Shown: positions 16,547-25,266 of the stretch, in pieces | How the letters are laid out: every line of letters begins with the position of its first letter | Numbering within the stretch: the first letter of the stretch is position 1 | Assembly (NCBI GenBank): GCA_023430545.1 | Contig: JAEZAF010000221.1 | Coordinates: forward strand, 1-39,940 | From: Chloroflexota bacterium | GTDB lineage: Bacteria > Chloroflexota > Anaerolineae > Aggregatilineales > Phototrophicaceae | Direction: 5' to 3' | DNA length: 39,940 nucleotides | Program-made: the position numbers and the translations under genes | Notes under the pieces: model-generated | Databases searched by the model: none | What the model was told of the DNA's origin: nothing | Seen by the model: the letters and a program-made list of their open reading frames with translations, nothing else

Positions 16547-17524
16547 ATGCCAAACAAAAAAGCATTGATCACAGGTATTACCGGACAGGACGGTTCGTAT
16601 CTGGCCGAACTGCTGCTGAGCATGGGCTATGAGGTTTTTGGCCTTGTGCGCCGTACCAGCACCCTCAAGTATGAACGCATCAGTCACATTCAGGATCAGC
16701 TCAAACTAGTCTCAGGTGACATCAGTGACCAGACCAGCCTGACCCGTGCCATTACGGCAATCGCGCCGGATGAGGTCTATAACCTTGCAGCGCAGAGCTT
16801 TGTACAGACTTCATGGCAGCAGCCTGTCTTCACTGGCGACGTGACGGCTCTCGGTGTGACCCGTATGCTGGATGCGATCATGACGGTGAACCCAAAGATC
16901 CGCTTCTATCAGGCGTCAAGCAGTGAGATGTTTGGGAAGGTACAGGAAGTTCCGCAGGTCGAGACAACGCCGTTTTATCCGCGCAGCCCCTATGGTGTCG
17001 CGAAGGTTTACGGTCACTGGATTACGGTCAACTATCGCGAAAGCTATGACCTGCACGCCAGCAGCGGTATCCTGTTTAATCATGAGAGCCCGCGCCGTGG
17101 TCTGGAATTTGTAACACGCAAGGTAACCTACAACGCTGCCAAGATCAAGCTCGGTATGTCGAACGAGCTGCGGATGGGGAATCTGGACGCGCGTCGTGAC
17201 TGGGGCTTTGCCGGTGATTACGTGAAGGCCATGTGGCTGATGCTCCAGCAGGACACACCGGACGATTATGTGATTGCAACCAATGAAACGCACTCGGTCG
17301 AGCGTCTGGTGGATATTGCTTTCAGTCACCTTGATCTCAAATGGCGCGATTACATTGTGCAGGACCCTGAATTCATGCGTCCGGCTGAAGTCGATCTGCT
17401 GATCGGTAATCCTGAGAAGGCCAGCCGTGTTCTGGGTTGGGAACCGACAGTCAGCTTTGAACAGCTCGTCACCATGATGGTGGATGCCGATCTTGAGATG
17501 CTGAAAAAAGGTGAACTGGCCTAG
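16547..17524 (+). CDS. gmd: GDP-mannose 4,6-dehydratase
   Basis: A 325-residue dehydratase that converts GDP-D-mannose to GDP-4-keto-6-deoxy-D-mannose with bound NADP. Family marks are ALITGITGQDGSYLAELLL at the N-terminus, YQASSSEMFGKVQEVPQ, the catalytic SPYGVAKVYGHWITVNYRE, FNHESPRRGLEFVTRKVT, and the LGNLDARRDWG-like stretch (here MGNLDARRDWGFAGDYVKAM). The product feeds the adjacent reductase to give GDP-D-rhamnose. Without a GDP-fucose synthase in view, D-rhamnose is the more likely end product. The ATG at 16547 lies 14 nt after AGGAG, a rather long spacing. Confidence 0.95.
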   Translation: MPNKKALITGITGQDGSYLAELLLSMGYEVFGLVRRTSTLKYERISHIQDQLKLVSGDISDQTSLTRAITAIAPDEVYNLAAQSFVQTSWQQPVFTGDVTALGVTRMLDAIMTVNPKIRFYQASSSEMFGKVQEVPQVETTPFYPRSPYGVAKVYGHWITVNYRESYDLHASSGILFNHESPRRGLEFVTRKVTYNAAKIKLGMSNELRMGNLDARRDWGFAGDYVKAMWLMLQQDTPDDYVIATNETHSVERLVDIAFSHLDLKWRDYIVQDPEFMRPAEVDLLIGNPEKASRVLGWEPTVSFEQLVTMMVDADLEMLKKGELA

Positions 17525-17551
17525 TCCTCTGTGACTGGATCGGGTTTTGTC

Positions 17552-18394
17552 ATGTTGATTGATACCCACTGCCATCTTGATTTCGATGCCTATGACGACG
17601 ACCGTGACACGATGCTTGAGCGTGCGGTCGCGGCTGGTGTCAGTGTCATGATCAACCCCGGCACTGATCTCGTCACCAGTCAGGCCGGGATTGCGCTTTC
17701 GCATCGCTATAACGGCGAAGCGCATGCTGCACAGATCTTTGCGGCGGTGGGTGTGCATCCCAACAGTACAGCGGATTTCGCATCGCATATGGTCGAGGAA
17801 TTTCGTGCGCTGGCAAAGGCGCATAAGACCGTCGTTTCGATTGGTGAAATCGGCCTTGATTACTATTGGGACAGAAGCCCACGTGAGCAGCAGATTCCTG
17901 CATTTGAAGCGCAGCTCACGCTTGCGGCGGAGCTGGAACTTCCAGTGATTATCCATAACCGTGAGGCCAGCGAAGATGTAATGGCGATTCTGGAGACATG
18001 GGCGCGGGATCTGCCTGTGTCTCTGAAGGACCGTCCCGGTGTGCTGCACTCGTTCTCGGCACCGCCAGCCATTGCCGAACGCGCACTGGCCGCTGGGTTC
18101 TATCTCGGTTTTACCGGGCCGATCACGTACAAAAATGCCGACGAGCTGCGGACGATCGCAGCAGCCATCCCGGATGATCGCATGGTCGTCGAGACGGACG
18201 GCCCGTTTCTGACACCTGTGCCGCATCGTGGAAAGCGTAACGAACCTGGTTATATCCCACTGATCGTTGAGCGGCTGGCGGCGCTGAAAACTCAATCGGT
18301 TGAAGGCTTTGGCCGTAAAACAACCGAAAATGCGATACGGCTGTTTAACCTGCCGATGCCCGTCCCCCAGACTGACCATGATAAGCCCTCATGA
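17552..18394 (+). CDS. TatD-family metal-dependent hydrolase
   Basis: A 280-residue TIM-barrel hydrolase of the TatD/YcfH family, metal-dependent nucleases or D-aminoacyl/tRNA-end-processing type enzymes. All metal ligands are visible: DTHCHLD at the N-terminus, GEIGLDYYW, PVIIHNREA, GVLHSFS and VVETDGPFLTP. I take ATG 17552, since MLIDTHCHLD is the canonical start; a GTG at 17531 would add seven residues. It sits between gmd and a glycosyltransferase and shares a 4-bp ATGA overlap with the latter. The location inside a sugar cluster is probably a housekeeping gene caught in the operon rather than a functional link. Confidence 0.92.
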   Translation: MLIDTHCHLDFDAYDDDRDTMLERAVAAGVSVMINPGTDLVTSQAGIALSHRYNGEAHAAQIFAAVGVHPNSTADFASHMVEEFRALAKAHKTVVSIGEIGLDYYWDRSPREQQIPAFEAQLTLAAELELPVIIHNREASEDVMAILETWARDLPVSLKDRPGVLHSFSAPPAIAERALAAGFYLGFTGPITYKNADELRTIAAAIPDDRMVVETDGPFLTPVPHRGKRNEPGYIPLIVERLAALKTQSVEGFGRKTTENAIRLFNLPMPVPQTDHDKPS

Positions 18395-19380
18395 GTGGCA
18401 TGAGCGAACAGCAGAGCCTACACCCCGCCGATAAAACACGCGCAGTCGATGTCTCGATCATTATCGTCACATGGAATGTGGGTGATCTGGTGACCACCTG
18501 CCTGCGCAGTCTTGAGTCGACCAGTAGCACGCTCGTGCAGGAGATCATCTTGGTGGACTCCGCCAGCAGTGATGATACCGTTGCTCAGATTCGAAACAAT
18601 TTCCCGGATGTCATGGTGCTGCCGCAAACCGAAAATCTGGGGTTTACCCGCTGCAATAACATTGGACTAGCCAAAGCCGGCGGACGCCACCTGTTTCTGC
18701 TTAACCCCGATACCGAAGTGATTGGCGATGCTGTCGGTGAGATGGTGCGCTATCTGGATGCTCATTCGAAAGTCGGCATTGTCGGCCCGCATACGCTGAA
18801 TACCGACCGCAGCACACAGTCCACGCGGCGGCGCTTTCCTACCCCTGTACTGGCGTTTTTCGAAAGTACATGGCTACAACCCTATACGCCAAAAGGATGG
18901 CTTGAACGCTACTACGTGACGGATCGTGCCGACGGTGACACATTCGACGTCGATTGGGTGCAGGGTTCAGCACTGATGGCGCGCCGTGAGGTCTACCAGC
19001 AGATTGGTGGGCTGGATGAACAGTACACGATGTACTTTGAGGAACTCGACTGGTGCAAACGGGCGAAGGATGTTGGATGGGGTGTGACTTATCTCGGCGC
19101 GGTGCAGATTATCCACCACAGTGGTAAAAGCAGTGATCAGGCCGGGGCGCGTAAACATATTTATTTCCAGCGCAGCAAACTGCATTACTTTGGCAAGTAT
19201 CACGGGGCAGGGATCACCTTTATCCTGCGCCTGTTTCTGCTGAGCAGCTATGCCGTTCAGATCCTGATTGAAGGTGCGAAATCTCTGTTCGGTAGTAAAC
19301 CCGACATGCGGCGTGACCGTATTGCTGCTTATTGGCAGGTGCTGCGCTCTGGCCTGAGCACCACAGATCCATCGAGTTAG
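18391..19380 (+). CDS. Glycosyltransferase family 2 (rhamnosyltransferase-like)
   Basis: A 329-residue GT-A fold inverting glycosyltransferase. Marks are VSIIIVTWNVGDLVTTCLRS at the start of the fold, VDSASSDDT, TENLGFTRCNNIGLA, and the donor/metal motif LLNPDTEV. A QGSALMARREVYQQIGGLDE segment and FEELDWCKRA follow. This pattern matches WbbL-like rhamnosyltransferases. The C-terminal part has a hydrophobic segment (about 275-298) that may attach it to the inner face of the membrane. With rmd and gmd upstream, GDP-D-rhamnose is the obvious donor candidate; this is inference. The start overlaps the tatD stop by 4 bp and the next gene begins 1 bp after its stop. Confidence 0.9.
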   Translation: MSGMSEQQSLHPADKTRAVDVSIIIVTWNVGDLVTTCLRSLESTSSTLVQEIILVDSASSDDTVAQIRNNFPDVMVLPQTENLGFTRCNNIGLAKAGGRHLFLLNPDTEVIGDAVGEMVRYLDAHSKVGIVGPHTLNTDRSTQSTRRRFPTPVLAFFESTWLQPYTPKGWLERYYVTDRADGDTFDVDWVQGSALMARREVYQQIGGLDEQYTMYFEELDWCKRAKDVGWGVTYLGAVQIIHHSGKSSDQAGARKHIYFQRSKLHYFGKYHGAGITFILRLFLLSSYAVQILIEGAKSLFGSKPDMRRDRIAAYWQVLRSGLSTTDPSS

Positions 19381-19381
19381 T

Positions 19382-20548
19382 ATGATGCGTATTGGCCTGA
19401 TTACCGGTGAATACCCACCGATGCGTGGGGGAATCGCCGCGCACTGCCGCACACTGGCGCACCATCTCACTGACGCTGGACATCACGTCGCGATTTTCAG
19501 CGATCAGCAGGCCCTAAGTGATGATCCTCGCATCCCACTTCAAATGCTCGACGGACGCTGGCGCTGGAACAGCTATCGGCAGTTGAATGACTGGGCTCAG
19601 CGTGAACGTCTTGACGTCGTTAACCTGCACTTTCAGACCGCCGCTTTTCAGATGTCACCATTTATCCACTTCCTGCCGGATCGTGTCAAAGCCGCACCGG
19701 TGATTACCACCTTTCATGATCTGCGCTTTCCATATCTGTTCCCAAAAGCCGGGCCATTGCGGAACTGGATTGTCCGGCGGTTGGCACGCGCCTCAGCCGG
19801 GGTGATGGCGACTAATCACGAGGATTACGCCGAGCTTGAAACCATGTCGCGTTGTGCGACGCTGATTCCCATTGGCAGCGGCGTCCAGCCTGAACTACCT
19901 GAGGGTTATCAGCGTCAGGCATGGCGTGACCGCGCCAGATCCGAAGAAAAGACCCTGCTGGTTGCCTACTTCGGTTTTATCAATCGCAGCAAAGGTGTCG
20001 AAACGCTGCTCCACGCCGTGCGGATGCTGGCGGATGCTGGCCTGCCAATCCGTCTGCTGATGATTGGCGACCGAACCGGTTCCAGCGACCCGACCAATGC
20101 TGCCTACGCGCAGGAGATCGACCGGCTGATTGCCGAGCTGAATCTCGGGCCTATTCTTCACTGGACGGGTTTTGTCGATGATCGGGAAGTCGCCGCTTAC
20201 CTTGCGGCATCCGATGTCGTCGCGCTGCCGTTTCTGGATGGGGCCTCCTACCGCCGCAGCAGTCTGATGGTGGCACTGGCGCAGGGTGGTGCAGTGATTA
20301 CGACCAAACCGTCTGTTTCTATTCCGGCGTTTCATGATCAGCAGAATATGATGCTCGTACAGTCGGGGACGGTCCCGGCGCTGGCGGCTGCTTTGCAGGT
20401 GCTTTACCGCGATCAGGAGCTGCGTGAACGGTTGCGGAACGGCGCGGTTGGGCTTCAGTCGGAGTTTTCGTGGGATCACATCACGCAGGCGCATATCGAC
20501 TTCTATAAACGCGTTCTGTCGGGATGCGCAGACCGCTCTGAGCGTTAA
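19382..20548 (+). CDS. Glycosyltransferase family 4 (GT-B)
   Basis: A 388-residue GT-B fold retaining glycosyltransferase. The N-terminal acceptor domain opens with MMRIGLITGEYPPMRGGIAAH, the typical GG(V/I)xxH loop. The C-terminal donor domain includes YFGFINRSKGVETLLHAVRM, LHWTGFVDDREVAAYLAASD and VALPFLDGASYRRSSLMVA. The usual EX7E motif is altered: the first Glu is replaced in the DGASYRRSS stretch, so the nucleotide-sugar contact may differ from classic GT4 enzymes. It would extend the glycan begun by the preceding GT2. A 1-bp gap upstream and a 2-bp gap downstream indicate one operon. Confidence 0.9.
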   Translation: MMRIGLITGEYPPMRGGIAAHCRTLAHHLTDAGHHVAIFSDQQALSDDPRIPLQMLDGRWRWNSYRQLNDWAQRERLDVVNLHFQTAAFQMSPFIHFLPDRVKAAPVITTFHDLRFPYLFPKAGPLRNWIVRRLARASAGVMATNHEDYAELETMSRCATLIPIGSGVQPELPEGYQRQAWRDRARSEEKTLLVAYFGFINRSKGVETLLHAVRMLADAGLPIRLLMIGDRTGSSDPTNAAYAQEIDRLIAELNLGPILHWTGFVDDREVAAYLAASDVVALPFLDGASYRRSSLMVALAQGGAVITTKPSVSIPAFHDQQNMMLVQSGTVPALAAALQVLYRDQELRERLRNGAVGLQSEFSWDHITQAHIDFYKRVLSGCADRSER

Positions 20549-20550
20549 TC

Positions 20551-22806
20551 ATGGTTCAACCTTCGCTGCTGATGCGCTTGTCCACTTGGCGCTATCGTCA
20601 TGATGGGCTGGCCATGCTGCTGCTCCTGGGGCTGTGGGTGGTGTTCTTCTGGTCGCTGTTCACACCTGTTCGCGAGCATCAGTCCTCGCTCAAACAGGGT
20701 GATTTCTCCGCGCAGTTCGTCGCGTTCGGCGGCTATCAGTATGCGCGTTTTTCACAGGGTGAAGTGCCGCTCTGGAATCCCTATAACAATGGCGGACTGC
20801 CGTTTATTGCCGATACACAGGCGGCGGTCTTCTATCCCCCGCGTCTGATCACCATCGCACTGTGCAGTCTTTCCGGTACCGGCTGGACCTATCACGCGCT
20901 CGAACTGGAAATGACATTCCATGTCCTGTTCTATACACTGACGATATATCTGCTGATGCGGATGATGACCGGGCAGGTATTCGCTGGCCTCACAGCGGCG
21001 ATCATCGGCGGCTACAGCGGATATATGACGGGCTATCCACCGCTTCAGCTTGCGCTGCTGGAAGCTGGTGTCTGGTTGCCACTGGTGATCCTCGGCATTT
21101 ATCAGGGTACACAGACACTTACTCGTCAGCGCTGGGTATGGCTGATGCTGGGTGGGTGGGCACTCGGATTATCATGGATGGCCGGGCATCCGCAGACAAG
21201 CTGGTTTCTGACCTATCTGGCCGTCGCTTATCTGCTATTTCGTTCTGTTCAGCAGCGGCTTGACTGGCGGTTTATAGTGCTGGGACTGATCACCTTCGGC
21301 CTTATCACGATAGGTGTTGTTGCCGTGACACTGCTGCCGGGTTTCGAGTATCTGTTGATGACTTCGCGTAGTGATCTGGATCTCGCTAGTAAGAGCAGCG
21401 GCTTTCCGTTCCGTGATATCGTCCAGTTCTGGTTTCCAGGATTTATCAGCCTGTTTTCACCGCTTTACATCAGCCTGACCGGACTTATACTGGCGCTGAT
21501 CGGTTTCTGGCATGGGCGTACCGTCGAGCGTCAGGTGTGGTTCTGGGGTGCGGTAGCCCTGATCGCACTGCTGTTCAGTTTTGGCGGCAGTACGCCGCTG
21601 TATCACCTGGGCTATGAGCTGCTGCCCGGTTTACGCTTCTTCCGTGGACAGGAACGCTTTGCCTATCTGGTGGTGCACAGTCTGGCGATTCTGGCTGGAT
21701 TTGGAGCAGCCGTGCTGCCACGCTTTTCGAATAGTCAAAGACCGCTGACTCGCATCGTGATCGGCACGGCAGCCCCTGGTTTACCAATCCTGCTGATTGC
21801 ATTAGCCGTATACCCCCAGAACGAAGCGACCACAGCCATTATCCGCTCATTGATCGTATTTGTTGCAATCACTGCGTTGCTGGTGTGGCTGATTCCGGCT
21901 TGCGCCAAACGTCCTGGTCTGCGGCTGATGCTGCTGGCCGTCGCTGTGACAGAACTGTTTATTGTCGGTTTCAATGCGCCGAGTAACTATGATCCGATCC
22001 CGTCCGATGAACAGCTCATACAGAATCCGCTGCTGCAAATCCCGCTGGAAGACACTGATCTGCCATTTCGGGTGGACGGACTGCGTGTGTTAGGTGGGAA
22101 TTTCGGCAGTCTTTATGGTTTGGCCGATATTCAGGGGATCAGCCCACTGTTCCTGACGGATGTCCAGCAGATCATCGAGCAGGGGCTGCCGGATGAGGTC
22201 TCGTGGGAACTGTTTGCCGTGCGCTACGTCTATTCAGACTGGGAAGCGCTGAACGTCCCCGGTATTGTGTTCGCCGAAGGCGAGGATGAGCGCGGCCCGG
22301 TGAAACTGCACCGTCTGACGGCACAGCGACCGTATGCACATCTGGTATACGAGACACAGATCATCGAAAATGACGCTGATGCACGCCGTATTCTGGCTGA
22401 TCCTGCGTTCAATGCGCGTGAGGTCATCCTGCTCGAAACTGATGCGGGTGTTGGTCTGCCAGACGAGCGGCCATCGGGTGCCGGATCCACCATCGTCCGC
22501 TACGAGCCGGAAGTGATGACGGTGATGGTCAATACCGCACAGCCTGGTATCCTTTCGCTGGCCCATGTCGATTATCCCGGCTGGTATGCGGAAGTCAATC
22601 AGCAGCCAGCTCCGATTTTACGGGCTTATGGTGGGTTGTCCGCAGTTGTGGTCCCTGCTGGAGAAAGCACGGTCACACTGCTCTATAACCCACTGACGTA
22701 TCGTATCGGTGCTGTGATCAGTCTGCTAACATGGATCGGATTGAGCGCTGCAGCACTTGTCACTGTCTTTCGTGCGATGAGGCGAAATCTTTATGCAAAA
22801 TCCTGA
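20551..22806 (+). CDS. YfhO-like polytopic membrane protein (GT-C superfamily)
   Basis: A 751-residue integral membrane protein with many transmembrane helices, a large extracytoplasmic C-terminal part and one final helix. The first outer loop has the YfhO/GT-C pattern: KQGDFSAQF, then GEVPLWNPYNNGGLPF and AVFYPPR. A FGGSTPLYHLGYELLPGLR loop follows later. The C-terminal domain ends in HVDYPGWYAEVNQQ and VVVPAGESTVTLLYNP, also typical of YfhO. Such proteins are thought to transfer sugars from lipid carriers on the outer face, for example onto teichoic acids. Here it may decorate or move the glycan made by this cluster. It overlaps the next gene by 14 bp. Confidence 0.82.
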   Translation: MVQPSLLMRLSTWRYRHDGLAMLLLLGLWVVFFWSLFTPVREHQSSLKQGDFSAQFVAFGGYQYARFSQGEVPLWNPYNNGGLPFIADTQAAVFYPPRLITIALCSLSGTGWTYHALELEMTFHVLFYTLTIYLLMRMMTGQVFAGLTAAIIGGYSGYMTGYPPLQLALLEAGVWLPLVILGIYQGTQTLTRQRWVWLMLGGWALGLSWMAGHPQTSWFLTYLAVAYLLFRSVQQRLDWRFIVLGLITFGLITIGVVAVTLLPGFEYLLMTSRSDLDLASKSSGFPFRDIVQFWFPGFISLFSPLYISLTGLILALIGFWHGRTVERQVWFWGAVALIALLFSFGGSTPLYHLGYELLPGLRFFRGQERFAYLVVHSLAILAGFGAAVLPRFSNSQRPLTRIVIGTAAPGLPILLIALAVYPQNEATTAIIRSLIVFVAITALLVWLIPACAKRPGLRLMLLAVAVTELFIVGFNAPSNYDPIPSDEQLIQNPLLQIPLEDTDLPFRVDGLRVLGGNFGSLYGLADIQGISPLFLTDVQQIIEQGLPDEVSWELFAVRYVYSDWEALNVPGIVFAEGEDERGPVKLHRLTAQRPYAHLVYETQIIENDADARRILADPAFNAREVILLETDAGVGLPDERPSGAGSTIVRYEPEVMTVMVNTAQPGILSLAHVDYPGWYAEVNQQPAPILRAYGGLSAVVVPAGESTVTLLYNPLTYRIGAVISLLTWIGLSAAALVTVFRAMRRNLYAKS

Positions 22807-24241
22807 CGTCCTTCAGAACTGGCTGCTGGGGCTTGACCGCCGTTGGTATGCGCTTCTGATCGGGCTGTTGATTGGCCTGACAGGCGCAGTGGTCGGGCTG
22901 GCGGTCACGCTGGTTGGCCCAGTTATCACAGGCGGGGCGGTGCTGGGTGGACTGGCGGCAGTCTATATCCTGACCAGCATCTCGGCTGCGCTTTACGGGC
23001 TGATCGCGGTGCTGTTTCTGCTGCCGTTCGGGACGTTCCCATTCAAGCTGGTTTTCACCCCCACGCTGCTCGATGCGGCGATCGGTGCTTTCGTGTTGGT
23101 CTATCTCTTCCAGTGGATGTCCGGACGGCGGCGCGATATTCAACTGACACCAGTGCATTTACTGCTGCTGGTTTACATCGTATGGCTGCTGCTGACTTTT
23201 GTGCTCGGCCTGCGGTACGCGCCGCCCACCGCCAATATCCTGCGCCAGTTTGCAGAGACGCTGCTAAGCATCAGTCTGGTGTTTATTCTGGTCGATCTGC
23301 TGCGCGATCCTGCGATTCTTAGGCGGCTTGTGCTGGTTGTGCTGGTTGCCATCGGGATTGAAGCGGTCATCGTACTGGTACTTTACGTACTGCCAAATGA
23401 TGCCAGCGAACGGCTGCTGCTGGTCCTCACGCGGATCGGCTATCCCGGCAGCGGCGTGATCCGCTATATCGAATCCAACCCAGCTCTGGCGGAACGTGCG
23501 ATTGGCACATGGGTTGACCCCAATACGCTCGGTGGGGCATTCGCGATTGCTGCGACGATGATCGCGCCGCAGGTCTTCGCCAGAAAACCGGTGCTGCGCT
23601 ATCGCTGGCTGACGATGATCGTGCTTGCTCTGGTAGCCACCGGATTATTCCTGACATATTCGCGCACCTCGATGGCTGCGTTCGGGATCGGGCTTTTCCT
23701 GATCGCTGTGGTGCGTTATCGCCGCTTTTTACCGCTGATGTTCGCGGTGGCGGCGGTCGTGCTGCTGATTCCCCAGTTTCAGGGCTATGTTGAACGCTTC
23801 ATTGATGCCTTCACTGCTGGCGACCTCGCGACCCAGATGCGCATCGGTGAATACGGAGACGCGCTGAACCTTATCAGCCAGTATCCGTTTTTCGGCGTTG
23901 GATTTACCGGGACACCGTCGATCAACCTCTACACCGATGTTGCCAGCATGTATCTCATTATGGCGAATCAGATCGGCCTGATGGGGGTGGCGATCTACGT
24001 GATCACGATGATCGCGGTATTCGTCTATGGCGTCTCGGCATGGCGCTACGCTGGAGAAGATGCCGAACTTGATGCGATTCATCTCGGTTTTCATGCCGCG
24101 CTGGTTGCCGCGCTGGTGAATGGGATCGGTGATCTGTACTACTTCCGCATTGATTTTCAGGCGTCGATTACTCTGTTCTGGCTGGTGGTTGCGCTGGCGC
24201 TTGCCAGTTCACGGATCGCGCTCCAGCGCAGCCGAAGCTGA
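22793..24241 (+). CDS. O-antigen ligase/polymerase-like (Wzy_C) membrane protein
   Basis: A 482-residue polytopic membrane protein with about a dozen hydrophobic segments. The Wzy_C core is recognisable in LVATGLFLTYSRTSMAAFGIGLFL and the outer loop with EYGDALNLISQYPFFGVGFTG, the expected loop of O-antigen ligases/polymerases. Proteins of this family join lipid-linked oligosaccharides to each other or to an acceptor on the outer membrane face. As no lipopolysaccharide genes are seen, it more likely polymerises a capsule or wall glycan. GAGG lies 10 nt before its ATG and it starts within the end of the YfhO-like gene. It is the last gene of the cluster. Confidence 0.85.
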   Translation: MQNPDVLQNWLLGLDRRWYALLIGLLIGLTGAVVGLAVTLVGPVITGGAVLGGLAAVYILTSISAALYGLIAVLFLLPFGTFPFKLVFTPTLLDAAIGAFVLVYLFQWMSGRRRDIQLTPVHLLLLVYIVWLLLTFVLGLRYAPPTANILRQFAETLLSISLVFILVDLLRDPAILRRLVLVVLVAIGIEAVIVLVLYVLPNDASERLLLVLTRIGYPGSGVIRYIESNPALAERAIGTWVDPNTLGGAFAIAATMIAPQVFARKPVLRYRWLTMIVLALVATGLFLTYSRTSMAAFGIGLFLIAVVRYRRFLPLMFAVAAVVLLIPQFQGYVERFIDAFTAGDLATQMRIGEYGDALNLISQYPFFGVGFTGTPSINLYTDVASMYLIMANQIGLMGVAIYVITMIAVFVYGVSAWRYAGEDAELDAIHLGFHAALVAALVNGIGDLYYFRIDFQASITLFWLVVALALASSRIALQRSRS

Positions 24242-24250
24242 AATCCACAA

Positions 24251-24279
24251 TTGATAATTAACAGACTGTAAGGTAGCAT
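24251..24279 (+). promoter_or_regulatory. Promoter of the rpsF-ssb-rpsR operon
   Basis: TTGATA (24251-24256), a 17-bp spacer and TAGCAT (24274-24279) form a good vegetative promoter. The start would fall near 24286, giving a leader of about 94 nt before rpsF. Confidence 0.65.
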
Positions 24280-24290
24280 AACGCAGTTTC

Positions 24291-24312
24291 AGCGCGATCA
24301 CGCGCTCTTTTT
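24291..24312 (+). terminator. Terminator-like hairpin at the start of the rpsF leader
   Basis: A 6-bp GC stem (AGCGCG at 24291-24296, CGCGCT at 24301-24306, loop ATCA) followed by C and five T looks like an intrinsic terminator. It would end the upstream polysaccharide transcript. For transcripts from the rpsF promoter it lies at the very 5' end, too early for normal termination, and might protect the message instead. Confidence 0.6.
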
Positions 24313-24325
24313 ACTTTCCGCTTCA

Positions 24326-24379
24326 CGCCGGTGCGCCCTGTACCGGGTGGGGCTAATCCAGGGAAAGGGATAACTTACC
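24326..24379 (+). promoter_or_regulatory. Possible structured rpsF leader (S6:S18 autoregulation candidate)
   Basis: The leader can form CGCCC/GGGTG around a TGTACC loop (near 24333-24348), with GCC/GGC pairs outside and a bulge between. rpsF leaders in many bacteria carry a CCG-containing motif bound by the S6:S18 complex. ACCGG occurs here, but I could not match the full consensus by eye. Confidence 0.3.
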
Positions 24380-24673
24380 TTGAAGCGAGATTATGAACTG
24401 ACAGTGGTCCTGCGTGTTGAGTCGAACGAAGAAGCGCTCAATGCACAGATCGACGAAGTCAAAGCATGGGTCGAGGCTGACGAGCATGGGACTGTCAATC
24501 GCATCGACCGTTGGGGTCGCCGTCGTCTGGCCTATGAAATCGACCGCCAGCGCGAAGGTTTCTATGTGCTGATGGAAGCGGCCTTTGATCCGGCAGGGCT
24601 GGATGAGCTGGAGCGCAATCTGCGGCTGGCACCCAATGTGCTCCGTTATCTGGTGATTCGCAAGGACGAATAA
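24380..24673 (+). CDS. rpsF: 30S ribosomal protein S6
   Basis: A 97-residue ribosomal protein S6, which pairs with S18 on the platform of the small subunit. The family pattern is clear: YELTVVLRVESNEEALNAQI at the N-terminus, NRIDRWGRRRLAYEIDRQREG in the middle, and the end FDPAGLDELERNLRL followed by RYLVIRKDE. The start is a TTG at 24380, with AAGGGA about 11 nt upstream. It heads the rpsF-ssb-rpsR operon and has a good promoter and a structured leader. Confidence 0.97.
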   Translation: MKRDYELTVVLRVESNEEALNAQIDEVKAWVEADEHGTVNRIDRWGRRRLAYEIDRQREGFYVLMEAAFDPAGLDELERNLRLAPNVLRYLVIRKDE

Positions 24674-24752
24674 CAGCCAGTACAGTAGAGGCACCGCTTG
24701 ACTCGATCTCTACCGGGTAGCGGTGTATAGGAAGACGTTAAGGGAGGGCTGC

Positions 24753-25154
24753 ATGGCTCGCGGACTGAACAAAGTCATGATCATTGGATATGTTGGACGT
24801 GAGCCGGAGATGCGCTACACCCCCAGCGGCAGACCTGTCACCAGCTTCAGTGTTGCCACTAACCGCAGTTGGACATCGGCTGAAGGTGAGCGCCGCGAGG
24901 AAACCGAGTGGTTCAACGTAGTCGCGTGGGGAGATCTGGCTGAAATCTGCAAGTCACACCTTTCCAAAAGCCAGCAGGTGTATATCGAAGGTCGTTTACA
25001 GACACGCGGTTGGGAAGACGAAAACGGCAAGAAGCATTTTCGTACCGAACTCGTCGCGAATGAGATGATCCTTCTAGGCGACCGGCGTACTAACACCCAC
25101 TCTGACGCGTCCGATTATCACTATGACGAAGACGGCGGAGATTACGCATTCTAG
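24753..25154 (+). CDS. ssb: Single-stranded DNA-binding protein
   Basis: A 133-residue single-stranded DNA-binding protein with one OB-fold. Marks are ARGLNKVMIIGYVGREPEMR, GRPVTSFSVATNRSW, ETEWFNVVAWGDLAEICKSH and QQVYIEGRLQTRGWEDENGK. The acidic tail ends in EDGGDYAF and so keeps the terminal hydrophobic Phe that recruits partner proteins, although the usual Pro-Phe end is replaced by Ala-Phe. The ATG at 24753 has AGGGAGG 5 nt upstream. A 7-bp hairpin (CACCGCT at 24692-24698 with AGCGGTG at 24719-24725) lies in the gap after rpsF and could tune translation. Confidence 0.96.
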   Translation: MARGLNKVMIIGYVGREPEMRYTPSGRPVTSFSVATNRSWTSAEGERREETEWFNVVAWGDLAEICKSHLSKSQQVYIEGRLQTRGWEDENGKKHFRTELVANEMILLGDRRTNTHSDASDYHYDEDGGDYAF

Positions 25155-25266
25155 GGCGACTGCCTATAGGGTGCAGATATTCGCCAGAACAGAACACACT
25201 TTTCTGAACCTGGTTCAGATCAGACTCAACAGACAGACAACCGCAGTTCGAGGAGATCAATACGTA

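Noticed and set aside
16916..18379. A 487-codon open frame on the minus strand opposite gmd and tatD
   Set aside because: Both plus-strand genes are unmistakable family members, and the antisense product is rich in His, Arg and Cys without any domain pattern. It arises from codon bias.
15579..24241. Calling the glycan cluster a genomic island
   Set aside because: Codon use and base composition look like the neighbours, and no integrase, tRNA or direct-repeat boundary is visible.
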